DNA of 64,000 nucleotides from an uncultured Acidobacteriia bacterium (GTDB taxonomy: Bacteria > Acidobacteriota > Terriglobia > Bryobacterales > Bryobacteraceae), in assembly GCA_903875575.1 (NCBI GenBank), contig CAIQWJ010000074.1, forward strand, positions 156,004 to 220,003. Reading direction: 5' to 3'. This document shows, piece after piece, positions 52,633 to 62,312 of this stretch. The notes under the pieces are model-generated. The model searched no databases. It worked only from the letters and a program-made list of their open reading frames with translations, and had not been told where the DNA came from. Both the position numbers and the translations under genes were made by a program. Position 1 is the first letter of the stretch. Every line of letters starts with the position of its first letter.

Positions 52633-54146
52633 TGGTTGTGCTCCAGCAGCCTGTAGCCGAGCGGCACTACGCCATCCGGCGTTACTACGTGATAGTTCGC
52701 CGAAAAATAACTTTCCATTTCCGGGAATCGGAGTCGGGCGCGATCGCTGGAAGGCCAGTTCTTCAAAATGAACTCCCTGGTGAAATCATGCCAGATAATC
52801 CAGCGTGGCGGCTTCGCGCGCAGACTCGCCAGCACGCTCTCCACGTCGCGCGGTCCCATCATACCGGGCTGAAGCCAGGAATAGCGAGTTGGATTCTCCA
52901 CCCCCAAAGCAAAATACAGCGCCGGGAGATATGGATAGACAAACACGTCCTGCCCCGGCTTCACTGGGGCCAACAGGTTGTTCAGGAATACGTGATGCAG
53001 TTTCGAGACGTTGAGCGTCCCCACCGGAGTTTCGATGCGCCTCAGATCCGCTTTCGGCCAACCCGCCGCTGCCAGCAGGACACACAAGGCGACCCAGACG
53101 TAACTCAACCGCGGCACCAGGGAACCGATCGCGCAGCAAAAGAATACCCAGAGAAACGCGCTCCCAAACAGGAGTTGCGCGGCTCCGAAGCGTGGATAGC
53201 AGGCGGCCAGCGACGCTACGGAAGCTGCACCCAGCAGCCAGAGGAAGCGCTTTTCCCCATCCCCCTGCGGCGCGTGAAAACGGAGGCAGGCGAGCGCTGC
53301 CAGCGGAGGCAGCAGGACCGGCCAGAGGGCATCGAAGTACGCCGCCAACCCGGCAGGCAGACCTGCGCGACGAAAGCTCTGGAAACTGCCTGTTAGTGCT
53401 CCGTATGTCAGGCTGTTGGACGACGAGTAGTTTGAGGCATCCCAAAATACGGTCCGCACGAAGTCGCCAAAAGCTCCCTGCATAACCAATACTCCCGCAG
53501 CCGCCAGCAGCGGTAACGCAAGCCCGACGGCAAAATGCCGCACAGTTCGCGCATCGGTCCATGCAAGCCACGCGACCAGCAGAATGACAACGAATAATAT
53601 TGGGGGCGTCACGCAGACAGCCGTCCCCGCACAAGCCCCGGCGGCAAAAATCCTCACCCGTGTTCCCGTCCCGGGCGCGGTGCCGGGCACCACCAAAGCC
53701 AATGCCAGGAGCGCCAACGCATTACTATCCCAGCGGTGCGTGACGTAAAGGGGATATGGCGTGGTCAACAACATCGCCAGAAAGAGCGCGGCAGATGAAG
53801 TTCCGAAGACAACAGAAGTCAGTCGCCCCACAATGCTGCAGATCGCCGCGCAGATCGCGGCCAGTTCGCAGCAGAGAACGAAGCGGGCATTCGCGAGCGT
53901 TGTGCCAAAGAAATGAAAGACAGCCCCATAAAGCCAGAATGATCCCGGACCAGTGACGACGAAGAAGTCGCGGTATGGAACCTGACCGCCCGCCACCCGG
54001 CGACCACCCTCCAGGTAGATGCCTTCGTCTATAGAGAGGTAAAACCAGTGTCCGAGGCGGAGCCAGAGCAACGCCAGCGCCATGACAAAAACGACAGGCC
54101 AGGCATATCGCGTCGCATACCCCGCCGTGCGCTGGTCATGCGACAT
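52629..54146 (-). CDS. GT39/PMT-like integral membrane glycosyltransferase
   Basis: A 505-residue protein with about ten hydrophobic segments and the usual acidic loop after TM1 (LGHWFYLSIDEGIYLEGGRRVAGGQVPYRDFFVVTGPGS) that marks lipid-linked-sugar transferases of the GT39/ArnT-like superfamily. A hydrophilic C-terminal region (~375-505, VETPVGTLNVSKLHH) follows. It probably transfers a sugar from a polyprenyl carrier to an unknown acceptor. It is the second gene of the operon after the small secreted protein; overlap with the cytochrome c gene is four bases. Confidence 0.8.
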   Translation of the reverse strand: MSHDQRTAGYATRYAWPVVFVMALALLWLRLGHWFYLSIDEGIYLEGGRRVAGGQVPYRDFFVVTGPGSFWLYGAVFHFFGTTLANARFVLCCELAAICAAICSIVGRLTSVVFGTSSAALFLAMLLTTPYPLYVTHRWDSNALALLALALVVPGTAPGTGTRVRIFAAGACAGTAVCVTPPILFVVILLVAWLAWTDARTVRHFAVGLALPLLAAAGVLVMQGAFGDFVRTVFWDASNYSSSNSLTYGALTGSFQSFRRAGLPAGLAAYFDALWPVLLPPLAALACLRFHAPQGDGEKRFLWLLGAASVASLAACYPRFGAAQLLFGSAFLWVFFCCAIGSLVPRLSYVWVALCVLLAAAGWPKADLRRIETPVGTLNVSKLHHVFLNNLLAPVKPGQDVFVYPYLPALYFALGVENPTRYSWLQPGMMGPRDVESVLASLRAKPPRWIIWHDFTREFILKNWPSSDRARLRFPEMESYFSANYHVVTPDGVVPLGYRLLEHNQ

Positions 54147-54154
54147 CAGGCCGC

Positions 54155-54553
54155 TCAGTTACTCTTCTGGAAAGTGATCTCTTTGGTCTCGTCCAGTCGT
54201 TCCTGGCTGACCTTGAACTTAAACGTGTCGCCCGAAAGGGTACCCTTGTAGGTCAGTTCCGTCACCTGGCCCTCTTCGGCCATCGCGTCATAACCGGCGA
54301 GGCCCAGAGGATCCCTGCCGTTGCTCAGCACTACCAGGAACGTGAGCGTGACAGAGTTACCCTCCACTTTGCTCTCTGCAACGCGCAACGTGCCAAGCGT
54401 TCCCTGCAAAGTGCCGGTCACCTTGCCGGCGTCCGTCTTCAAAGTGAGCGTCTGGTTTGGTTTGGGACACTTCCAGACACCGTCCACGTCAGCCCCGAAT
54501 GCCGCGACCGATGCAATGACCGTCAACACGAATACCAATAACGCCTGTTTCAA
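54155..54553 (-). CDS. small secreted beta-rich protein
   Basis: A 132-residue protein with a signal peptide (1-20, SVAAFGA). The mature part is strand-rich and resembles a small beta-sandwich (DGVWKCPKPNQTLTLKTDAGKVTGTLQG; VTELTYKGTLSGDTFKFKV). Similar small secreted proteins are common in Acidobacteria without known function. Only 8 bases separate it from the glycosyltransferase gene, so it heads that operon. Confidence 0.75.
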   Translation of the reverse strand: MKQALLVFVLTVIASVAAFGADVDGVWKCPKPNQTLTLKTDAGKVTGTLQGTLGTLRVAESKVEGNSVTLTFLVVLSNGRDPLGLAGYDAMAEEGQVTELTYKGTLSGDTFKFKVSQERLDETKEITFQKSN

Positions 54554-54678
54554 AGTCTCTTTCCTTCTTTTCGAAAATACTCTTCAGAACCCAATATAGG
54601 CTATCAAACCATGCGGAAAATGGCTACGGTTACTCCGGGCGGCCGCAGAGTTGCCCCTCAATTGCTAACCTACGGGAC

Positions 54679-55281
54679 GTGAGACGCCGCCGATTCATGC
54701 AGACGATTGCCGCCGCTCCGGCAGTCCCCGTCCTTCTTACCCCGCAAGCGAACGCCCAGCAGACAGCCGCCCCGACCGCCGCCCAGCCCATTGCCGCCAC
54801 AAAGGCCGGCACCGTCGCGGAACCGGTGACCCGCTTTTTCACCGCTCCCCAGTTCGCCGCCCTGCGAAAACTTGCCGAGGTCCTGATGCCGCCCATCGGT
54901 GGCAATCCCGGAGCTCTCGATGCCGGCGCTCCCGAGTTTCTGGATTTTCTGATTGGAGTCTCGCCAGTTGAGCGACAGCAACTCTACCGCACCGGTCTGG
55001 ACCTGCTGAACGCCCGCGCCACGAAGCAGTTCAACAAGTCATTCGCCGCGCTCGATGCCAAACAGGCCGACACGATCATCCGGCCGCTGCTGGTTCCAGT
55101 GCCCTGGCCTTACGATCCACCGAAAGATCCTGGCAGTCATTTTCTCATCGCCGCGCATGACGACATCCGTACCGCCACGCGCAATTCCCGCGAGTGGGGC
55201 GCGGCGGCTGCTGCGAGCGGGCGACGAGGTGGCGGTGGTCAGCAGTATTGGAACCCCGTCGATCCGATCTACAAGGGATAA
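54679..55281 (+). CDS. gluconate 2-dehydrogenase subunit 3-like protein (small subunit of GMC oxidoreductase)
   Basis: A 200-residue protein beginning [14 protein letters not shown], a twin-arginine signal ending at NAQQ. The rest resembles the subunit-3 family that accompanies GMC-type dehydrogenases ([40 protein letters not shown]). It is expected to help export and assemble the FAD subunit. A GTG start is used; it lies just six bases before the GMC gene. Confidence 0.85.
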   Translation: MRRRRFMQTIAAAPAVPVLLTPQANAQQTAAPTAAQPIAATKAGTVAEPVTRFFTAPQFAALRKLAEVLMPPIGGNPGALDAGAPEFLDFLIGVSPVERQQLYRTGLDLLNARATKQFNKSFAALDAKQADTIIRPLLVPVPWPYDPPKDPGSHFLIAAHDDIRTATRNSREWGAAAAASGRRGGGGQQYWNPVDPIYKG

Positions 55282-55286
55282 GCGCC

Positions 55287-56858
55287 ATGGCCACCAAAGA
55301 ATACGATGTACTGATTGTCGGCTCCGGACACTCCGGCGGCATGGCCGCGAATATTCTGACCCAGAAGGGCATTTCCTGCCTTATGCTGAACGCGGGACCC
55401 GAAGCCGACATGGCGCGGGACCGCACCACGAAAACCGTCTGGGATCTGCCCTATCGGGGCTTCGGGAAACCAGGGCGGCTTCCCCATGTCTACCAGGCTA
55501 CGGAATTCACCGCGAATCAATGGGTGGATGAAAAGGAAGTGCCCTACACCCACGATCCCGCCGCCCCCTACAACTGGGTGCGTGTGCGTCTGCTCGGGGG
55601 AAAATCGCTCTTTTGGGGCCGCCAGTCCTTTCGCCTAAGCGATTTCGAATTCAAAGCCGCTGATATCGACGGAACCGGCGACAACTGGCCCATCAGCCAC
55701 GCCGATCTCGATCCTTTCTATTCACGCGTGGAGGGCATTCTGCGCGTCTCCGGCCGCAAGGAAGGCTGGCCTCAGTTCCCCGATGGGAACTTCCTCCAGG
55801 CTGACTACGCCAACGATTCCGGCAGCATCAAGAAGATCTCTGAACTTGGGGCGTCGCGGGGCATTTTGTTCTCCAAGATCCGCGCCGCCAATGGGCGCAA
55901 CGGTCTGGCAAGCTCCATCAATCTGCTCTTGCCGGACGCCCTTGCCAGCGGGAAGCTTCAGATCGTCCCGAACGCCATCGTCCGTGAAATTACCGTCGAT
56001 AAGAACACAGGCCTGGCCAACGGCGCAAACTTCGTCGACCGGCATTCCCGCCAGGAAATGCATGTGAAGGCGCGCGCAGTCGTGGTCGCCGCGGGCACGC
56101 TCGAAAGCACTCGCCTGTTGCTCAACTCAGGTATCGGCAATTCGAGCGGCGTACTGGGCCACTACCTGCAGGATCAGATTTATGGCGTAACCGTGGTCGC
56201 CTCGGTGCCGGAAGCGCGCGACGGAAAGAATCCGGAATACATGGGAGGCTCTGCGCTGGTCCCGCGCTTCCGCAATCTAAAGAAGGGCGAGAAGCACAAT
56301 TTCATTAAGGGCTACGGGATGCTCATTAACAGCGGTGGCGCAGCCAGCCCCGGTTACTTCGCGGATTACGGCGAAGGCCTGCAAAAGAGACTCGATTCCT
56401 ATGCCGGGTCCTGCGTCTCAGCCTCCATATACGGCGAGCGGGTCCCGCGTTTTGAAAACCACGTCCGCATCAACAAGACAGTGAGCGACGAGTGGGGCAT
56501 ACCCGTACTTCACATTGATGTTCGCGACAGCGCCAACGAACTGAACATGGCGAAGGATGCCGCCGCTACCGCGGAAGACTTACTAAAAGCCGCTGGCTGG
56601 GAGATCCTCTCGAAGACGGACAAATTCTACCCTCCAGGCTACAGTATCCACGAAGTGGGAACCTGTCGCATGGGCGATAACCCGAAGTCGAGTGTGCTCA
56701 ATAAATGGAGCCAGAGTCACGATGTCCGCAACCTGTTCGTGGTGGATGGCGGCAGCTTCGTCACCTGCGGCTGGCAGAACCCGACCCTGACGATTCTTGC
56801 TTTGGCGATGCGCGCCTCAGAGTATATGGCGGACCAGATGCAGAAGCGGATTATTTAG
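55287..56858 (+). CDS. GMC-family oxidoreductase (FAD dehydrogenase subunit)
   Basis: A 523-residue flavoprotein. The Rossmann motif GSGHSGG is at ~residues 12-18 and the FAD-binding loop is [13 protein letters not shown]. The C-terminal motif [27 protein letters not shown] carries the conserved Asn-Pro of the GMC active site. It has no signal peptide and is likely exported with its Tat-tagged partner. Sugar or alcohol oxidation is typical for this pair; the substrate is unknown. No cytochrome c gene accompanies them here. Confidence 0.88.
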   Translation: MATKEYDVLIVGSGHSGGMAANILTQKGISCLMLNAGPEADMARDRTTKTVWDLPYRGFGKPGRLPHVYQATEFTANQWVDEKEVPYTHDPAAPYNWVRVRLLGGKSLFWGRQSFRLSDFEFKAADIDGTGDNWPISHADLDPFYSRVEGILRVSGRKEGWPQFPDGNFLQADYANDSGSIKKISELGASRGILFSKIRAANGRNGLASSINLLLPDALASGKLQIVPNAIVREITVDKNTGLANGANFVDRHSRQEMHVKARAVVVAAGTLESTRLLLNSGIGNSSGVLGHYLQDQIYGVTVVASVPEARDGKNPEYMGGSALVPRFRNLKKGEKHNFIKGYGMLINSGGAASPGYFADYGEGLQKRLDSYAGSCVSASIYGERVPRFENHVRINKTVSDEWGIPVLHIDVRDSANELNMAKDAAATAEDLLKAAGWEILSKTDKFYPPGYSIHEVGTCRMGDNPKSSVLNKWSQSHDVRNLFVVDGGSFVTCGWQNPTLTILALAMRASEYMADQMQKRII

Positions 56859-57039
56859 CCTGAATTACGAAGTCGCGGCGTCAAGCCTGGCGGACAGGGA
56901 GGAGTACTTGCCGCTCCTGAGCGGGGAGCCTGATTGCGGAGTCCTGAGTACCGCTCCCTCACGGTCACGGCACTGAAAAATGAGTTACGACGCGTACCCA
57001 CGCCTGCCGTGAGCAAATTCGGAGTTCAGGTTGAAGGCG

Positions 57040-57750
57040 CTACTGCGCACAGCCGGACACGCGTTCCGCGTCGAACTTGCCCATCTTCGGCATCTCGTCG
57101 CACGCGAAGGCCGGAATCCCGCTGCTTGGCCGGAAACGATACGTATCACAAGCAGAGTGCGCCACACCGGATTCGTCCTCGTACTGGACACAACTCACCG
57201 CATACAGCTGAACCGTTTCGCCATTCAGCAGGGGCGGCAAGCTCACAGTCGGGCTCTTCCACCTAAAGTTGTAGCTTACCCCCGCCGCCAGTTTGTCCCT
57301 TAACGTCTTCCGGGATCTGGTATTACAGTCTCCACTCGGTATTTCATCGAACTGCGGATCGCCCACCTTGCGTTCCGGTACCATCCTCAGCGTCAGACTG
57401 GGGGCCAGATTGACAGCCAGGGCATTTCCCTGATTCCTGAAGAAAGACTGGACGTCGCCGAAATGCGCTCCGGTGCGAAGATCACAGGTAAATGGTGCCA
57501 GCAATGTCGGAGCGTTGGAATTCAGAATCACTGGCCGATGCTCCGCCGTTTGCTGCCGTTCGCTGATCGCTCGCTGCAAACGGATACCCATGAAAATGAG
57601 GATCGGAATGGCAAGAACACCACCGACGATTGCCAGTATCCGGAATTTCCGGTCGAGGGTTTCCTTTTCCCAGCTCTGCCAGTTGGCCACGTCTTTTTTA
57701 CGTGTTTTCTTCTTTTTCTTAGGCGAAAACGGCAGCCGTGGAAGTCGCAT
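57040..57750 (-). CDS. membrane-anchored hypothetical protein
   Basis: A 236-residue protein. The N-terminal 20 residues are strongly basic (SPKKKKKTRKKD), a TM segment lies at ~38-58 (LAIVGGVLAIPILIFMGIRL), and a periplasmic part with several paired cysteines (LAPFTCDLRTGAHF, PSGDCNTRSRK, VSCVQYEDE, AHSACDTYRF, AFACDEMPK, VSGCAQ) follows. The cysteines suggest disulfides. No family recognised. The adjacent region 56859-57039 holds nothing convincing. Confidence 0.65.
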   Translation of the reverse strand: MRLPRLPFSPKKKKKTRKKDVANWQSWEKETLDRKFRILAIVGGVLAIPILIFMGIRLQRAISERQQTAEHRPVILNSNAPTLLAPFTCDLRTGAHFGDVQSFFRNQGNALAVNLAPSLTLRMVPERKVGDPQFDEIPSGDCNTRSRKTLRDKLAAGVSYNFRWKSPTVSLPPLLNGETVQLYAVSCVQYEDESGVAHSACDTYRFRPSSGIPAFACDEMPKMGKFDAERVSGCAQ

Positions 57751-57927
57751 GTCGAAAGGCTCAGCGTCCCCCTGTTAACGATCGAAAACGAAATTCAGCC
57801 ATTGCGCAGCTGACGGCTGCGGACCACCGCGAAGTGCGCGGAAATATACTCAACAGTGACGTACCGCAGCCCCGAACGCCGGGGTCTCGGCCGATCGTCG
57901 GGAATTCAGGATCGGAGTTCATTAACC

Positions 57928-59406
57928 TTGAAAACATCGCGCCTTTTCTCTATCGCAGCCGCCGGCCTCGCCGGGCTTTGCAGTCTCTATGCCCAAACAT
58001 ACCAGCCCACCTGGGACTCCATCGATAAGCGTCCTACACCCGCGTGGTTCAGCGACGCCAAATTCGGCATTTTCATCCATTGGGGTGTCTATTCCGTGCC
58101 CGCCTATGCGCCGGTAATCCCCGGAAAACTCGCCTATGCCGAATGGTACTGGAACGCCATGACCAACGGCAAAAACAACCCCAAAGCCAGCGCAATCCAA
58201 ACCGGGACCTGGACCTATCACCAAAAACAGTATGGCATAGACTTTCCTTATCAGGACCTTGCCCCCCAATTCCACGCCGAACTATTCGATCCGGACCACT
58301 GGGCCGACGTCTTCCAACACTCCGGAGCAAAGTACGTCGCTCTGACCTCCAAGCACCATGAAGGTTTTGCTCTATGGCCAAGCAAGGAGGCCTCCGCCAC
58401 CTGGGGCCGCCCCTGGAACTCCGTGGAGATCGGACCCAAACGCGACCTGTTGGGCGACCTGACCGATGCTGTCCGCCGGAAAGGTCTGCATATGGGTTTC
58501 TACTATTCGCTCTACGAGTGGTACAACCCGCTCTGGTTGTCCGATAAGCCGCGTTACATCGCCGAACACATGACCCCGCAGTTCAAAGACGTGGTCACTC
58601 GGTATAAACCGGACATCATCTTTGGCGATGGCGAGTGGGATCTCACATCGGCGGAATGGCACACCCCGGAAATGCTTGCCTGGCTCTTCAACGAATCGCC
58701 AGTTAAGGATAACGTTGTAATCAATGACCGCTGGGGCAAGGACACCCGGCACAAACACGGCGGCTACTGGACCACGGAATACACACCCGGCATGGCGGAT
58801 CTGAACCACCCCTGGGAAGAAAGCCGCGGCATGGGCTACAGCTATGGCTACAACCGGGCAGAGCGACTGGAAGATTATCACTCCAGCCGGGAACTTCTCA
58901 TCATGCTGATTGATCTTGTCAGCCGTGGCGGAAATTTGCTGCTTGATATCGGCCCCAACGCCGATGGCACCATTCCGGTCATCATGGAAGAGCGCCTGAT
59001 CCAGATGGGGTCATGGCTCAAAATCAACGGCGATGCGATCTACGGCACGCGCCCCTGGAAGACGTCGCGGCAATGGAGCGCGGGTGAGGTTCCGAAGATC
59101 GACTACAACAAGGAATTCGAAACGGCGTATGACGTCACCAAACTGGCGTCGAAACCGGAGTCAGGCAAGGCAGGCATCGAAGCCTTCTTTACTTCAAAAG
59201 GCAACGATGTCTACGCCGTGCTCCCTCGCTGGCCTGGCGGGACGTTCAAAGTGAAAGATCTCACGGGGGTCAAATCCGTCACCCTGCTGGGTTCTGGATC
59301 ACCAGTGAAGTTCACCGCCGCCAACGGGATGGTTTCAATCCAACTGCCGGAGTTACCGGAAGACCTGCGCTCTCAACCCGCCTGGGTTCTGAAGTTGGGC
59401 AGGTAA
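57928..59406 (+). CDS. alpha-L-fucosidase (GH29)
   Basis: A 492-residue secreted enzyme. A signal peptide ends at SLYAQ. The GH29 TIM barrel is clear: WFSDAKFGIFIHWGVYSVPAY near residue 30, YVALTSKHHEGFALW, and IIFGDGEWDL with the catalytic nucleophile at D234. A C-terminal beta-sandwich follows (~400-492). It removes terminal L-fucose from glycans. The start is TTG at 57928, ten bases after GGAG; a GTG at 57856 in frame lacks signal-peptide logic. It is followed after five bases by the phosphatase gene. Confidence 0.9.
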   Translation: MKTSRLFSIAAAGLAGLCSLYAQTYQPTWDSIDKRPTPAWFSDAKFGIFIHWGVYSVPAYAPVIPGKLAYAEWYWNAMTNGKNNPKASAIQTGTWTYHQKQYGIDFPYQDLAPQFHAELFDPDHWADVFQHSGAKYVALTSKHHEGFALWPSKEASATWGRPWNSVEIGPKRDLLGDLTDAVRRKGLHMGFYYSLYEWYNPLWLSDKPRYIAEHMTPQFKDVVTRYKPDIIFGDGEWDLTSAEWHTPEMLAWLFNESPVKDNVVINDRWGKDTRHKHGGYWTTEYTPGMADLNHPWEESRGMGYSYGYNRAERLEDYHSSRELLIMLIDLVSRGGNLLLDIGPNADGTIPVIMEERLIQMGSWLKINGDAIYGTRPWKTSRQWSAGEVPKIDYNKEFETAYDVTKLASKPESGKAGIEAFFTSKGNDVYAVLPRWPGGTFKVKDLTGVKSVTLLGSGSPVKFTAANGMVSIQLPELPEDLRSQPAWVLKLGR

Positions 59407-59411
59407 GCCGA

Positions 59412-60209
59412 ATGCTGGAAAACAAACTGACCGGAGTTCTGAACTTCCGCGACCTTGGCGGCATGGAAACTGAAACAGGACACGTGATTCGTCACGGCGC
59501 GGTCTATCGCTCGGGCGAATTAAACGGTCTGACAGATTCGGATCGCGAGGCTCTGGCCGCTCTCTCGATTCGCTCGGTGTTCGACCTGCGAACGCCCGCC
59601 GAGCGCGCGGCCGCTCCCGCAAATTGGAACGGGGCGGGACCGGAGACGATTGCACTATCTCCCGGCTTCGGTCCCGGCGAAGACCCCGCATCCGTCATCG
59701 GGGCGTTCTTCGCTGACGGCATCAATGCGGCCACCGCCACGGCAGCGATGCAGGCCGTGACGGTCAAAATCGCGCTTGACGGTGCCGTCGAAATTGGTCA
59801 GTTGCTGCGCCGGGTTGGGACGGGAGACACCCCGACGATCATCCACTGCACGGCGGGCAAGGACCGCACCGGCGTTGTTTCCGCCCTGTTACTTTTGTTG
59901 CTGGGAGTCCCGAAAGAAGCGATTTACCTGGATTACCTGCGCAGCAATGCTGCCGTACCCCACCAGATCGCGCGCTTCCGAAGTGCGGCGAAGGCGCGAG
60001 CCACGGGCTTGCCGCCGGGAATCGCAGGCATGCCGCCGGATGCGATTCGGGTTCTGCTGGGCGTGGACAGCAGGTATCTGGATGCGGCCTTCGCCGCGAT
60101 CGACGTGCAATATGGCAGCTTCCGCGCCTACGTGGCCGAAGGCCTGGGTTTAACCTCAGAAGATACGCGGATATTGCGGGAAAGACTCCTTCACAGGGCG
60201 GTTGAATAG
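59412..60209 (+). CDS. tyrosine-protein phosphatase (CX5R type)
   Basis: A 265-residue phosphatase of the bacterial Y-phosphatase family. N-terminal NFRDLGGMETETGHV and RSGELNGLTDSDREAL are family marks, and the active-site loop HCTAGKDRTG has C146 and R152. Length and motifs match Mycobacterium PtpB-like enzymes, which act on phosphotyrosine and phosphoinositides. No signal peptide. It lies between fucosidase and the Crp/Fnr gene, with five and two bases between genes. Confidence 0.88.
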   Translation: MLENKLTGVLNFRDLGGMETETGHVIRHGAVYRSGELNGLTDSDREALAALSIRSVFDLRTPAERAAAPANWNGAGPETIALSPGFGPGEDPASVIGAFFADGINAATATAAMQAVTVKIALDGAVEIGQLLRRVGTGDTPTIIHCTAGKDRTGVVSALLLLLLGVPKEAIYLDYLRSNAAVPHQIARFRSAAKARATGLPPGIAGMPPDAIRVLLGVDSRYLDAAFAAIDVQYGSFRAYVAEGLGLTSEDTRILRERLLHRAVE

Positions 60210-60211
60210 AC

Positions 60212-60916
60212 ATGGCACCAGACCGCACCGACCCCGCCAGTACGCTTCGGACCATTCCTCTCTTTGCCGCGCTCAACGAGGCGGAAATGACAGCGCTCGC
60301 GTTGCGCACCAGAACCAGATCCTTCGCTCCCGGAGAGTTGCTGTTTTCGGAAGGTGACCGTTGTGCCGGACTCTTCATGGTCGCCTCCGGCCGCGTCCGC
60401 ATCTTCAAAATGTCACCCAGTGGCCGCGAGCACGTTCTCTCCATCGAAGGCTCTGGCAGTTCGATCGCCGAACTCCCGGTTTTCGACGGAGGGCCGTACC
60501 CCGCTTCGGCTTGCGCCGTGGACGCCGCATCGCTGCTCTTCATTTCGCGCGATGATTTCCGTGCTCTCTGCATGGAGCACCCGGAAATTGGCCTCAAAGT
60601 TCTCCAGGTCGTCGGAGGGCGGCTGCGGCGACTGGTTGGGATCATTGAAGAACTGTCGTTCACCACAGTTCGGCATCGTTTAATTGCCTGGATCCTGCGT
60701 CGCGCGAAGGCCGATGGTCGCGCCACGGATCGCGGCCACGCCATATCCCTCGGTGCCACCCACCAGGAACTGGCCGCGCAGATCGGCACGGTGCGGGAAC
60801 TTGTCTCCCGCAATATGGCGCGCCTTCAGGCTCAGGGCTTCATTGAAATTCAGGGGCACGAGTTGATCGTTCTGGACACAGACGGCCTGGAAGCCGACCT
60901 CGCCTCCGTGATTTAG
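60212..60916 (+). CDS. Crp/Fnr family transcriptional regulator
   Basis: A 234-residue regulator. The cyclic-nucleotide-type beta roll covers ~20-125 (FAPGELLFSEGDRCAGLFMVASGRVRIF), then a dimer helix and the winged helix-turn-helix (~160-225, ATHQELAAQIGTVRELVSRNMARLQAQGFIE). There is no N-terminal four-Cys cluster, so it is not an oxygen-sensing Fnr with a 4Fe-4S centre; it resembles DNR-like or other Crp subgroups. A dyad suiting such regulators precedes the next gene (ric), a likely target. Confidence 0.9.
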   Translation: MAPDRTDPASTLRTIPLFAALNEAEMTALALRTRTRSFAPGELLFSEGDRCAGLFMVASGRVRIFKMSPSGREHVLSIEGSGSSIAELPVFDGGPYPASACAVDAASLLFISRDDFRALCMEHPEIGLKVLQVVGGRLRRLVGIIEELSFTTVRHRLIAWILRRAKADGRATDRGHAISLGATHQELAAQIGTVRELVSRNMARLQAQGFIEIQGHELIVLDTDGLEADLASVI

Positions 60917-60933
60917 AAAAACTTCGCCCGCCT

Positions 60934-60975
60934 GTGACCAAAGTCACTGAGCCCTTCCGGCAATTCCCCTAATCT
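60934..60975 (+). promoter_or_regulatory. Crp/Fnr-type operator and promoter of the RIC gene
   Basis: GTGACcaaaGTCAC (60934-60947) is a perfect dyad of the Crp/Dnr class. A -10-like TAATCT is at 60970-60975, so the expected start of transcription is near 60982 and the dyad centre is about 41.5 bases upstream, the class II activator position. The region lies entirely in the 79-base gap between the regulator and RIC genes. Confidence 0.6.
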
Positions 60976-60995
60976 CGTGTCAGAGGCTCATCGAA

Positions 60996-61730
60996 ATGAC
61001 ACCAGACCTGAACCAGACCGTTCGTGAAATCGCCATCGGCAACCCCGCCACAGTGCGGGTGTTTGAAACTCTCGGCATCGACTACTGCTGCGGCGGCAAG
61101 CGCCCGCTCTCTGAAGCCTGCGCCCTTGCCAACGTACCTGTCGAACAGGCGCTGCGTCTTCTCTTCGAACTCGGGGCCGGAGCGGCCAGTGAAAAGGCCT
61201 GGAGCATAGCTTCCTTCGGTGAATTGATTGATCACATCATCGGCAGTCACCACGCCTTTGTTCGTCAGGAAGCACCCCGCCTGGAGGCATTAGCCGAAAA
61301 GGTCGTGAACCGTCATGGGGCCAATCATCCGGAACTGGCTTCCATACGGGATATCTTCTCCGTGCTTCACCAGGAAATGATCACCCATATGTTCAAGGAG
61401 GAGCACATCCTGTTCCCGTTTCTGAAAAAGATGGAGGCCGCATCGCGCAATGGCGACCATCAGCCCTCGGCTTGTTTCAACTCCGTGGGTACACCTATCG
61501 CGCGCATGCTGGAAGATCACGACGATGCGGGCGAGCTCCTTGCAAAGATGCGGGCGCTGTCGTCCGGCTTCCAGGCACCGGCCGGCGCGTGCCCCAGTTA
61601 CCTTGGCCTGTATCACGGCCTGCAGGAATTCGAGCGCGACCTCCACATGCATGTCCATCTGGAGAACAATATCCTGTTCCCTCGCGCGCTCGAAATGGAA
61701 AAAACCATGCCGCAGACGACTACTGTGTAA
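60996..61730 (+). CDS. ric: iron-sulfur cluster repair di-iron protein RIC (ScdA/YtfE)
   Basis: A 244-residue protein. The ScdA N-domain holds the DYCCGGKR motif (C31-C32). A hemerythrin-like four-helix bundle (~75-235) bears the His/Glu iron ligands (IIGSHHAFVRQEAPRLEAL, HQEMITHMFKEEHILFPFL, MLEDHDDAGELLAKM, DLHMHVHLENNILFPRAL). RIC repairs Fe-S clusters damaged by nitric oxide and oxidants. A Crp/Fnr-type site precedes it. It overlaps the GyrI-like gene tail-to-tail by 11 bases. Confidence 0.93.
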   Translation: MTPDLNQTVREIAIGNPATVRVFETLGIDYCCGGKRPLSEACALANVPVEQALRLLFELGAGAASEKAWSIASFGELIDHIIGSHHAFVRQEAPRLEALAEKVVNRHGANHPELASIRDIFSVLHQEMITHMFKEEHILFPFLKKMEAASRNGDHQPSACFNSVGTPIARMLEDHDDAGELLAKMRALSSGFQAPAGACPSYLGLYHGLQEFERDLHMHVHLENNILFPRALEMEKTMPQTTTV

Positions 61731-62301
61731 TCGGGATCCAGATCTCCACTTCGCCGTGGCCTGTCTGGGGATTGAAATTCCCCACATAAGCCTCAAGCTG
61801 CGGCCCCCGCGCCGGCTTATAACCCGACGCGGGCATCCACTGCCCAAAGATGGCGCGCCACGTGGCTTTGATCTTTGAGATGTGATCCCGATGGACAAAA
61901 ACGGCCCAGCGATGTTCGGGTATGGCCAGCAGCCCTAACTCCGGAGGCAGCGCAGTGCCTTCAGGCACTTCAACGCCGCACATGTAGTCCATGTTTCCGG
62001 CATCGTCGAAATTGAAGCAGACACCGTAGGAAGTGGTCCCCACCTGGCCCGGGACCTTTCCGATATACGGCATGAACTTCTGCCACTGCGCGGGGATGCC
62101 TTCCACCCGCTGATTGTTGTATCGCGCTGTAGTCCCGGCGATTAGAAAAGCGTTTCGGTTTTCAAAACGCGGCGGTTCCAGATTGGCTTTCGGTTTATCC
62201 ATTGCGATTCCCCAGACAGGCATCCCTGCAATACTCATGTTAATCGGAAGCTGGACAATGTTACTGGAAGTTGCCATTCCCTCATTGGCGTACGAACTCA
62301 C
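61720..62301 (-). CDS. GyrI-like effector-binding domain protein
   Basis: A 193-residue cytoplasmic protein. Most of it resembles a GyrI-like effector-binding fold (PIGWGIAMDKPK-like start, VQLPINMSIAGMPVWGIA; QKFMPYIGKVPGQVGTTSYGVCF; YMCGVEVPEGTALPPEL; YVGNFNPQTGHGEVEIWIPI). The start shown is GTG at 62301; an ATG at 62277 or an internal start is possible because no good ribosome site stands before any. It is convergent with RIC, so antisense transcription between them is possible. Confidence 0.7.
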   Translation of the reverse strand: MSSYANEGMATSSNIVQLPINMSIAGMPVWGIAMDKPKANLEPPRFENRNAFLIAGTTARYNNQRVEGIPAQWQKFMPYIGKVPGQVGTTSYGVCFNFDDAGNMDYMCGVEVPEGTALPPELGLLAIPEHRWAVFVHRDHISKIKATWRAIFGQWMPASGYKPARGPQLEAYVGNFNPQTGHGEVEIWIPITQ

Positions 62302-62312
62302 CCTGCTATTGA

